A stretch of DNA of 13,642 bases, from contig JBKCHQ010000080.1 in the NCBI GenBank assembly GCA_046302715.1, positions 1 through 13,642 on the forward strand, written 5' to 3'. Shown piece after piece: positions 6,790-13,642 of this stretch (positions are counted from its first letter, which is position 1; every line of letters starts with the position of its first letter). Source of the DNA: CAMCXT01 sp046302715 (GTDB lineage Bacteria > Bacteroidota > Bacteroidia > M30B66). The notes beneath the pieces are model-generated. The model saw nothing but the letters and a program-made list of their open reading frames with translations. It was not told the DNA's origin and searched no databases. The position numbers and the translations under genes were made by a program.

Positions 6790-7588
6790 GGTTGTTTTAA
6801 TCACAGGTGCTTCTTCGGGCATCGGGCTGGCCTTGGCAAAATTGTTTGTTACGGAGGGATATTTCGTTTGTTTGGCGGCCAGGTCTATTGAGAAATTAGT
6901 CGAAATTCAAACTGAAATAAATCCTCAGAAGGATAACACGCTCATTGTAAAAACCGATGTTTCGCTGCCCGAAGATTGCGAAAACTTGGTGAAGCAAACC
7001 ATTGATCGTTTTGGGAGAATCGATATCCTCATTCACAGTGCGGGCATTACCATGCGCGCCTTATTTGGACAAGTTGATTTAAGCGTGCTTCATAAAATTA
7101 TGGACGTAAATTTTTGGGGAACAGTATATTGTACCCATTATGCCATGCCCGAATTACTTAAAACGAAGGGAACGATAGTGGGCATATCTTCGGTGGCTGG
7201 TTATAAAGGACTCCCTACCCGAAGCGGCTATTCGGCCTCAAAATTTGCGCTTGAAGGCTTTTTGGAAACCTTACGCATAGAAAATTTAAAGACCGGCGTT
7301 CATGTTTTAATTGCACGCCCAGGATTTACGGCTACCAACATACGCAATACCATGATGGACGGAGCGGGGCAGGAGCAAGGCGTATCTCATAAGGATGAGG
7401 CGCATTCACTTTCGGCTGAAACGGTTGCCAAAGGCATCTATAATGCGATTTGTAGGCGACGTTCATACCTATTAATGGGCTCTACAGCAAAGCTTACATT
7501 TTGGCTAAACAAATTATTTTCTGCCTGGGTGGATAAGCAGGTCTTTAAGCACGTTGCATCCGAAAAAGATTCGCCATTAAAATCTTGA
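6776..7588 (+). CDS. Short-chain dehydrogenase/reductase (SDR), classical type
   Basis: This 270-residue cytoplasmic oxidoreductase has a Rossmann fold at its N-terminus with the TGASSGIG cofactor motif (10-17). An Arg after strand 2 (AARS, R36) favours NADP(H). The classical NNAG is replaced by HSAG (87-90). The catalytic tetrad is complete: N112 (VNFWG), S139 (GISSVAG), Y152 and K156 (YSASK), with the usual 13-residue Ser-Tyr spacing; PGFTAT follows at 182-187. Length is normal for the family. The C-terminal 50 residues (NAICRRRSYLLMG...FWLNKLFSAWVDKQ) are amphipathic and resemble SDRs that act on lipid or lipophilic substrates, but substrate cannot be assigned. The start is TTG at 6776: an in-frame stop lies at 6770-6772, and the next ATG comes after the cofactor motif. 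TTG start and very short leader imply modest expression. Shares a palindromic gap with the acyltransferase gene. Confidence 0.93.
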   Translation: MKPNKVVLITGASSGIGLALAKLFVTEGYFVCLAARSIEKLVEIQTEINPQKDNTLIVKTDVSLPEDCENLVKQTIDRFGRIDILIHSAGITMRALFGQVDLSVLHKIMDVNFWGTVYCTHYAMPELLKTKGTIVGISSVAGYKGLPTRSGYSASKFALEGFLETLRIENLKTGVHVLIARPGFTATNIRNTMMDGAGQEQGVSHKDEAHSLSAETVAKGIYNAICRRRSYLLMGSTAKLTFWLNKLFSAWVDKQVFKHVASEKDSPLKS

Positions 7589-7630
7589 GCGTTTTTAATA
7601 AAAATACCATTTTCTTGTTTTCTTACATAT

Positions 7631-7651
7631 GCATTTGATGCCTTCAAATGC
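7631..7651 (+). repeat. Hairpin downstream of the SDR gene
   Basis: GCATTTGA and TCAAATGC form an 8-bp perfect stem with a 5-nt loop 42 bp after the SDR stop. A T-run follows only after a second, weaker AAAAGGC/GCTTTTT pairing (7652-7676). It may end SDR transcription, but it is not a textbook terminator. Confidence 0.4.
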
Positions 7652-7722
7652 AAAAGGCTATCTATTGCTGCTTTTTATGAGACAATAGTACGGGCTTTTT
7701 TAATTTCTTACACAGGTAATTT

Positions 7723-7753
7723 TTGACGGTTCTTGAGTCAAGCCAAAATTTTG
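7723..7753 (+). promoter_or_regulatory. Candidate promoter of the giant PKD gene
   Basis: TTG (7723-7725), a 20-nt spacer and AAATTTTG (7746-7753) match the Bacteroidota pattern with one mismatch in the -7 box. A 5-1-5 palindrome CTTGAGTCAAG (7732-7742) lies in the spacer, and ATTTGT/ACAAAT (7765-7781) forms a small hairpin in the would-be leader. This is weak evidence; no better box is visible between 7589 and 7810. Confidence 0.3.
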
Positions 7754-7809
7754 CGGCAAGCGTTATTTGTAGTGTACAAATGAATAAGGAAAACTCAAAC
7801 CGGAATTGC

Positions 7810-10800
7810 ATGAAACAAGCCTACTTAATCGTAGTTTTTTTGCTGAATCTTACCGCAGGGCTAGTAGCTCAGGCTCCGAGTTTTAGCATTACTCCTTCCG
7901 GCTCTCAGTCGGTATGTGCAGGCAGTACCATCAACCTCAGCTCAACGGTAACCAATGCCTTTGCGGGTACCACATCGTATGCAGTGAGTGATATTCCGTT
8001 TGCGCCCTATCCCATGCCCGCAGGTACATCGGTTACCATGCCCGATGATACGGTTATGGGGCCTTATCCCATTGGTTTTCAGTTTTGTTTTTTCGGAAAT
8101 ACCTACACGCAGTTTTACATCGGATCCAATGGTTGGATTGGCTTTACGCCGGGCATGACACGTGCTTTTACCGCTAATCCCATTCCAAGCAACAACATGT
8201 TTGTTCCGCGAAATTGCATCATGGGACCTTGGATGGACTTTAACCCCGGGATTTCAGGCGGTCCGTATATTAAATATCAAACTCAAGGTATTGCCCCTTA
8301 CCGCCGTTTGGTGGTTCAGTGGTTGAATGTTCCTTTATATCAGTGTATTGCAATAAAAAGTACCTTTCAGATTGTTATTTACGAAAGTACCAACATTATT
8401 GAGAACCATATTACGAGCAAGCCAACATGTATGGCATGGGCGGGCGGTACCTCAACCCAGGGCTTGCATAATTTGGCTGGCAATCAGGCGGTGGCCGTTG
8501 CCGGACGTAATGCTTCGGTGTGGACGGCAAATAATGATGGTAAACGCTACAATCCCAATGGTCCGGGCAGCTACACTGTTAACTGGACATCAAACGGAAT
8601 TCCTATCGGTTCGGGAAATACAATTTCTACTACGATTAATGGTCCGGGCTTAACCCGTTTAATTGGTCGAGTTACATTCCAGTGCAGCAATTTAGCCTTG
8701 TCTGATACCCTCGATGTGAGTATTGGCGGTGCTGCCAGCGCAGCATTTTCTGTTCCGTCAACAGTTTGTGTAGGCCAACCCGCCTCATTCACCTATACCG
8801 GAGGTGCTGCTGGAACCGGAGCTTGGACCTTTGGTTCAGGAACTCCCAACACTGCAACGGGTTTGAGTACGCAAAGCACCACTTGGAATGCCGCCGGAAC
8901 CTATCCGGTAACCTTGACAGTAACGCCTTCAAATGCAGGATGCTCACCCGGCACACTTACGCAAAATGTTGTGGTAACGGCACCTCCAACTTCAACTTTC
9001 AGCCTTCCGGCAACAGCTTGTGTGAATTCCAATTCGGTAATTTCCTATACCGGAAATGCTCCCGCCGGGGCAACCTATTCATGGGATTTTGGTTTAGGAG
9101 CAAGTCCTGCAACTGCCAGCACTGTTGGTCCGCATAATGTTTCATGGTCGTCAGCGGGTAGTAAAACTATTACACTAACTGTTACAAGCGGTTCTTGCAC
9201 CAGCACCAGCACAAATACAATTACTGTAAATGCTGCACCCGTGGCTAGTTTTTCGGTAAATCCATTGGCCGTTTGCGCTCAGTCAAACACGAGTGTAACA
9301 TTTACCGGTTCGGCTGCAGCAGGCGCAACGTACACCTATAGTTTTGGTCTTGGCGCTACTCCGCTATCGGCTACCGGAGTTGGTCCTCACACGGTTTCGT
9401 GGGGTTCGGCAGGAACTAAAACAGTGGGTTTAACCGTTACGTCGGCAGGTTGCACGGCATCAAGTACTCAAAATGTAACGGTGCTTCCTTTGCCGGTTGC
9501 TTCGTTTAGTATTCCGTCAAGCGTATGCACCGGTTCATCGGCAACGTTAAGTTATACAGGAACTGCGGCCGCTCCACCTGCAGCAACCTACGCATGGAGC
9601 ATTGATGGTGCTACATCCGCACCGGGCAATACGCAAGGTCCTTTTGCACTTAGCTGGACTACAGCTGGGGTAAAAACAGTAGGACTCACCGTTACACAAA
9701 ACGGATGTTCCTCGACAACGAATCAAACCATTACAGTAAACCCAACACCTTCTGTAAGCATTGCTGCTTCAGCTGCTTCAGCATGCGAAGGTTCTCCAAT
9801 TTCGCTTTCGGTAAGTGGCAGTGCACCTGCTGCCGGTTCAAGCTATTCGTGGAATTTTGGTGCATCAGCAAGTCCTGCAAGCTCATCGTCTTCGGCTCCA
9901 GTATCGGTTACTTATAATGCAGCTGGATCGTATAGCCCTTCGTTAACCGTTACCACCAATGGATGCACCTCAACACCTGCAACTACGCCGATTACGGTAA
10001 GTGCTCCACCTACACCCGCAATTAGCATTCCCGCATCTTCTTGTGCAGGCTCACCGGTGAGCGTTTCGGCATCAGGGGCTTATGCAGCTGGAACAACATT
10101 TAACTGGAACTTTGGTTCGGCTACCGTATTAAGTGGTTCGGGCGCTGGGCCATACAGTCTGCAATGGAATACTCAAGGAAATTATTCGGTTACACTTACC
10201 GTTAATTCTGGCGTATGTTCGGCCTCCACCTCAGCAGCCATTACCATTGGTGCTGCTCCCGTGGCCTCAATAGTTGTGCCTGCCACTGTTTGCGAAGGTC
10301 AGTCTGCAACCATAAGCTTTAACGGAAGTGCGGGTGCTGGATCTACCTACTCATGGAATTTTGGTGCGGGGGCAAGTTCGTCAACAGCTTCTACTGTTGG
10401 TCCGCATTCCATTACCTGGTCAACAGCTGGAGTTAAAACCATAAGCTTAAGTGTAACACAGGGCAGCTGCCCTGTGGCTACCGTTACTCAAAATATAACT
10501 GTATTGCCTGTATATACTAGCAGTTTCGTGGTTCCTGCTACAGTGTGTGCCGGACAATCGGCTTCTGTCAGCTATTCGGGAAACGCACCTGCAGGAGCAA
10601 CATATAGCTGGAATTTCGGTTCGGGTGCAACACCTGCTACCGCATCTGCCCTTGGTCCGCACAATGTGGTTTGGAGCAATTCCTCAAACCCTACTATAAC
10701 TTTAAATGTAAGTTCAGCGGGCTGCAATTCAGCTCCGACAAGTCAAACTGTCGCAATTCAGCCTATCCCATCGGCACAGTTTAATCTCGCTGCCTCTGCT

Positions 10801-13642
10801 TGCACAGGGAGTGCGGTAAATGTAACATACACTGGTAATGCAGCCACAACGGCAACCTATCAGTGGACATTTAACGGCGCAACGCCAGCCACCGCAAATG
10901 GTCAAGGGCCTCATGCTATGGTATGGAATGCGGCAGGAAACCCATCGGTAAGCTTAACGGTTGTTGAAAATGGCTGTAGCTCTGCGGCAAATACTCAAAG
11001 CATTACAGTGAGTAATCCGCCCCTGGTTTCGGTAACAGCCAATTCAACTGCTTGTGTAAACCAGAGTGTAACGGTAGCTTTGAGCGGAAATTCTTTGGCA
11101 ACTGCAAGTTATACCTGGAATTTTGGTCCAGGCGCTACACCTTCAACTGCCAACGGAGTGGGACCGCATAATGTAGTTTATGCTACTGCTGGCGTAAAGG
11201 CACCGAGCGTTCAGATTATTCAAAATGCTTGTTCAGTAAATGCCTCTGGAACTATTACGGTAAATGCTATACCTTCTGCAAGTTTTGCGGTAAACAGTCC
11301 TGCCTGCGAAGATGCTTTAGTTACTGCGGTTTATAATGGAACGGCATCAACATCGGCAAATTATTCATGGTCTTACACGGGAGCGAGCTTGGTAAATCAG
11401 CCAGCTGCATCGCAAATTGAAGTAAGTTATCCCAATTCAGGAACGTATGCACTTGCCCTCACAGTTACTGAAAACGGATGCTCTTCGGCTGCGAATTCGC
11501 AATCGGTAACGGTTAATGCGCTGCCAGTAGTTTCAATAACTACTACATCCGCTGCATTAGCCAATATGCCGGTTAATGTGGCCATCGACCAACCGCAAAT
11601 TGCTGGTGCAACCTACACCTGGAATTTTTCTGGTGCTACCGTTATAAGTGGAAGTGGTTATGGTCCGTATGTTTTACAGTGGCCTGCCGCAGGAAATTAT
11701 ACGGTATCGTGCGAACTGAGTGCGGCGGTATGCGCCGCGGTATCAGCAACTGCATCGGTTAGTATTTTGGATGCTCCTGTGGTTGAGTTTACGCTACCTG
11801 CAGCAGCTTGTGCAGGCGAGCAGGTGGCTGTGAATTACACTGGAACCGTATTGCCTGGGGCACAGTTTAATTGGAATTTTGATGGAGCAACGGTTCTTTC
11901 AGGCAGCGGTGTTGGTCCATACCTTATTGAATGGCCTAATGCAGGCACGTACTTGGTTTCAGTTACTGTTGCCCAGATGGGTGCCACGGCTACGGTTTCG
12001 CACACAATTGTTGTGAATTCCATACCCTCTGCAAGCTTTAGCCTACCCGAAACAGCCTGCAGTAATACAGCGGTAACCGCTACATTTTCTGGGATTAACA
12101 ATGCTACTCAATTCGATTGGTCGTTTGCAGGTGCCACATCGGCATCGGCTACCGGAACTGCCACTCAATCGCTTAGCTGGTCTAATGCCGGTGTATATGT
12201 AGTTAGCCTTACAACCGAAGAAAACGGATGTATTTCGGAGCCGGCAAGTCAATCGATTTTAATTCTTGAAACTCCTTCGGCAGCGGTGGAAATTCCTTCA
12301 ACTGCATGCAGTGGCGAGGATGTAGTGGTAGACTTTAATGGAACAGAGTCGTCAAATGTCTCATATTCATGGGATTTTGGTGGCGGTGATTGGGTTTCAG
12401 GCAGCGCTAACGGACCATTTGCCGTTAATTTTTCACAGGCCGGCAGCTATAATGTTAGTGTGCAGGTAACCCAAAACGGATGCACATCGCCACTGGCTCA
12501 AGCCAATATTACCGTAAATCAGGCTCCATTTGCGCAGATCACCCTCAATGGTAACGTTTGTGCAGGTGCTCCTGTAGAGGTGCTCTTTACTGGTACTGCA
12601 GATGCAGATGCCACATTTAACTGGAATTTCAACAATGCTAACGTACTTTCAGGGTCGGGCGCTGGTCCGTATACGGTAGTTTTTGCAAATGCAGGACTAG
12701 AGGCTATTAGTGTTGAGGTTTCTCAAAATGGTTGTGTGGCTTCGGTTACTAAAAGCGGCATTCCGGTTCAGGCTTTGCCTGTTGCCTCGTTCAACCTTGT
12801 AGATACTACATACACTGGAATTGCTACAGAGGCGGTGTTTACCGGGACAGCATCTCCAAATAATACCTATTTGTGGAGCTATCCTACCGCCGATTTACTT
12901 GGCGCTGCTGCTGAGGAAACTATTGATTTGGCTTGGAACACGACAGGAACTTTTGGTGTTACACTTCAGGTGGAAAATAGCAATTGTGTTTCGTTGCCTG
13001 CGATTCAACAAATTGTAGTACTAGATTTTCCAATTCCATCTTTCAGCGTTGAAAACGATACCGCTTGTGTGGATGCGCCTGTTATGATTAGCTATACAGG
13101 TGGAGCCGCTTCTGAGTCGGCTTTTCAGTGGAATTTTGATGGTGCTGCCATACAAAGCGGTTCGGGTATGGGGCCCTATCAATTGAGCTGGAATACTCCG
13201 GGGGTTAAAACAGTAAGCGTAAGCCTTATCATTGATGGCATTCAAACGCAAACGATTATTCAAGAAGTGCTTATACTTGATGTGCCTATGGCGCAGTTCG
13301 AAATGGCACAGACCGTTTGCTCAGGTTCAGAAATTCAAGTAACCTACACGGCGTCAACAGGCATCAACTCGCAATTTCAATGGGATTTTGAAGGAGCGCA
13401 AATTGTTTCGGGTGCTTTAAGCGGAAGCCCAGTAGTGCAGTGGGATTCGGCCGGTGTGTTTACCGTAAGTTTAAGTGTTGCTGATGCTATGTGTATTTCT
13501 GCACCTGTGCTTGCCACCATTCAGGTAAATCCTACGCCTGTTATTGATGTTGAATTTGATAGTTTGGTGTGCCTTGCTGCGGAAACTCAGGTAACCTTTA
13601 TTGGAACTGCTGGTACGGGTGCTAGTTTCTCATGGAACTTTG
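7810..13642 (+). CDS. Giant exported protein with a tandem PKD-like module array (3' end outside window)
   Basis: One frame runs from the ATG at 7810 to the window edge without a stop: at least 1,944 residues. Residues 1-22 are a signal peptide (MKQAYLIVVFLLNLTAGLVA, then QA). An in-frame ATG at 7780 would prepend ten polar residues and spoil it, so 7810 is preferred. Residues 23-309 form a globular region with GPYPIGFQFCFFGNTYTQFY, GSNGWIGFTPG, RRLVVQWLNV and IENHITSKP. I recognise this as an N-terminal domain of large Bacteroidota PKD proteins that usually end in a T9SS type B (gliding-motility-associated) sorting domain. From residue 310 on there are 19 complete PKD-like modules and part of a twentieth. 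The array lacks the DFGDG form of classical PKD, having YSWNFGxG instead. Role inferred: a long cell-surface stalk or adhesin exported by T9SS. The gene follows the SDR gene after a 221-bp gap. Neither a C-terminal domain nor a partner gene can be seen. Confidence 0.92.
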   Translation, partial: MKQAYLIVVFLLNLTAGLVAQAPSFSITPSGSQSVCAGSTINLSSTVTNAFAGTTSYAVSDIPFAPYPMPAGTSVTMPDDTVMGPYPIGFQFCFFGNTYTQFYIGSNGWIGFTPGMTRAFTANPIPSNNMFVPRNCIMGPWMDFNPGISGGPYIKYQTQGIAPYRRLVVQWLNVPLYQCIAIKSTFQIVIYESTNIIENHITSKPTCMAWAGGTSTQGLHNLAGNQAVAVAGRNASVWTANNDGKRYNPNGPGSYTVNWTSNGIPIGSGNTISTTINGPGLTRLIGRVTFQCSNLALSDTLDVSIGGAASAAFSVPSTVCVGQPASFTYTGGAAGTGAWTFGSGTPNTATGLSTQSTTWNAAGTYPVTLTVTPSNAGCSPGTLTQNVVVTAPPTSTFSLPATACVNSNSVISYTGNAPAGATYSWDFGLGASPATASTVGPHNVSWSSAGSKTITLTVTSGSCTSTSTNTITVNAAPVASFSVNPLAVCAQSNTSVTFTGSAAAGATYTYSFGLGATPLSATGVGPHTVSWGSAGTKTVGLTVTSAGCTASSTQNVTVLPLPVASFSIPSSVCTGSSATLSYTGTAAAPPAATYAWSIDGATSAPGNTQGPFALSWTTAGVKTVGLTVTQNGCSSTTNQTITVNPTPSVSIAASAASACEGSPISLSVSGSAPAAGSSYSWNFGASASPASSSSSAPVSVTYNAAGSYSPSLTVTTNGCTSTPATTPITVSAPPTPAISIPASSCAGSPVSVSASGAYAAGTTFNWNFGSATVLSGSGAGPYSLQWNTQGNYSVTLTVNSGVCSASTSAAITIGAAPVASIVVPATVCEGQSATISFNGSAGAGSTYSWNFGAGASSSTASTVGPHSITWSTAGVKTISLSVTQGSCPVATVTQNITVLPVYTSSFVVPATVCAGQSASVSYSGNAPAGATYSWNFGSGATPATASALGPHNVVWSNSSNPTITLNVSSAGCNSAPTSQTVAIQPIPSAQFNLAASACTGSAVNVTYTGNAATTATYQWTFNGATPATANGQGPHAMVWNAAGNPSVSLTVVENGCSSAANTQSITVSNPPLVSVTANSTACVNQSVTVALSGNSLATASYTWNFGPGATPSTANGVGPHNVVYATAGVKAPSVQIIQNACSVNASGTITVNAIPSASFAVNSPACEDALVTAVYNGTASTSANYSWSYTGASLVNQPAASQIEVSYPNSGTYALALTVTENGCSSAANSQSVTVNALPVVSITTTSAALANMPVNVAIDQPQIAGATYTWNFSGATVISGSGYGPYVLQWPAAGNYTVSCELSAAVCAAVSATASVSILDAPVVEFTLPAAACAGEQVAVNYTGTVLPGAQFNWNFDGATVLSGSGVGPYLIEWPNAGTYLVSVTVAQMGATATVSHTIVVNSIPSASFSLPETACSNTAVTATFSGINNATQFDWSFAGATSASATGTATQSLSWSNAGVYVVSLTTEENGCISEPASQSILILETPSAAVEIPSTACSGEDVVVDFNGTESSNVSYSWDFGGGDWVSGSANGPFAVNFSQAGSYNVSVQVTQNGCTSPLAQANITVNQAPFAQITLNGNVCAGAPVEVLFTGTADADATFNWNFNNANVLSGSGAGPYTVVFANAGLEAISVEVSQNGCVASVTKSGIPVQALPVASFNLVDTTYTGIATEAVFTGTASPNNTYLWSYPTADLLGAAAEETIDLAWNTTGTFGVTLQVENSNCVSLPAIQQIVVLDFPIPSFSVENDTACVDAPVMISYTGGAASESAFQWNFDGAAIQSGSGMGPYQLSWNTPGVKTVSVSLIIDGIQTQTIIQEVLILDVPMAQFEMAQTVCSGSEIQVTYTASTGINSQFQWDFEGAQIVSGALSGSPVVQWDSAGVFTVSLSVADAMCISAPVLATIQVNPTPVIDVEFDSLVCLAAETQVTFIGTAGTGASFSWNF
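8737..13642 (+). repeat. PKD-like module array: 19 complete units plus one partial
   Basis: Units are about 80-86 codons and follow one plan: xASFxxPxxVCxG, VxYTGxA, ATYSWNFG, GPHxVxW or SGSGxGPYxLxW, AGxKTVxLTVTxNGC, TITVxxxP. Unit starts read from the translation: 8737, 8989, 9241, 9496, 9751, 10012, 10261, 10513, 10771, 11023, 11275, 11527, 11779, 12028, 12277, 12529, 12781, 13033, 13288 and 13540 (truncated). Most units have one Cys near the start and one near two thirds, presumably a disulfide. Exceptions are unit 12 (first Cys is Leu; extra Cys at 11710), unit 13 (second is Ala), unit 17 (first is Tyr) and unit 18 (second is Ile). Units 1-10 are nearly uncharged, while units 11-19 are strongly acidic. 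No Arg occurs anywhere in the array. Confidence 0.9.

Noticed and set aside
7780..7782. ATG 30 bp upstream as start of the giant gene
   Set aside because: In frame and possible, but it adds ten polar residues before an otherwise ideal signal peptide beginning at 7810. No ribosome binding site decides the matter.
8372..13263. Many 60-120-codon ORFs on both strands in the right-hand third
   Set aside because: All overlap the continuous PKD frame, give low-complexity Cys/Arg/Ser-rich translations typical of shadow frames, and match no family.
8737..13642. Regular ~250-bp periodicity as a CRISPR or DNA satellite
   Set aside because: The period is a protein module repeat: similarity is at amino-acid level, the reading frame is kept, and no short identical repeats with unique spacers exist.

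Overview
The window reads as chromosome of a Bacteroidota (Bacteroidetes) bacterium, most likely a flavobacterium- or sphingobacterium-like gliding or surface-associated lineage. The evidence is a complete type IX secretion (T9SS) C-terminal sorting domain on one secreted protein, PKD-type Ig-like modules in two proteins, promoter -7 boxes matching the Bacteroidota TAnnTTTG consensus, weak or absent Shine-Dalgarno sequences, and an ISL3/ISAon1-type insertion sequence typical of this phylum. No phage, plasmid or CRISPR signal is visible.

Layout. Positions 1-2668 (+) hold the 3' part of a large T9SS-exported multidomain surface protein, closed by a strong hairpin terminator (2686-2721). Converging on it is an OmpA-family, peptidoglycan-binding-type protein (2753-3667, -) in which the usual binding Asp is Cys. 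Next is a complete 1,425-bp insertion sequence (3887-5311) with 19-bp perfect terminal inverted repeats, an internal promoter and a transposase split over two frames. It lies between ompA and the 3' end of a tRNA-Lys(UUU) gene (5378-5450, -) that has its own promoter and terminator. Upstream of the tRNA on the same strand is a GNAT-like acyltransferase family protein (5545-6741, -). It is transcribed divergently from a classical SDR oxidoreductase (6776-7588, +). Only 34 bp separate these two genes, and that gap holds a perfect 19-bp palindrome carrying a TAttTTTG box on each strand.

From 7810 to the right edge (13642) runs one uninterrupted reading frame of at least 1,944 codons with no stop: a giant exported protein with a signal peptide, a roughly 290-residue N-terminal globular region, and a tandem array of 19 complete plus one partial PKD-like modules of about 80-86 residues. 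All small ORFs inside this span are shadows of that gene. Within the array I see two non-random patterns. First, charge changes abruptly between modules 10 and 11: 5 acidic residues in modules 1-10 against 51 in modules 11-19, with no arginine anywhere in the array. Second, where the conserved cysteine pair is broken, it is broken in adjacent modules in complementary fashion (12/13 and 17/18), leaving two lone cysteines 26-27 residues apart.

Functionally, the two secreted proteins and the OmpA protein are envelope or surface components. The acyltransferase and SDR are probable cytoplasmic enzymes, and the tRNA is housekeeping. I see no evidence that the whole window forms one pathway; the giant PKD stalk protein is its most distinctive element.
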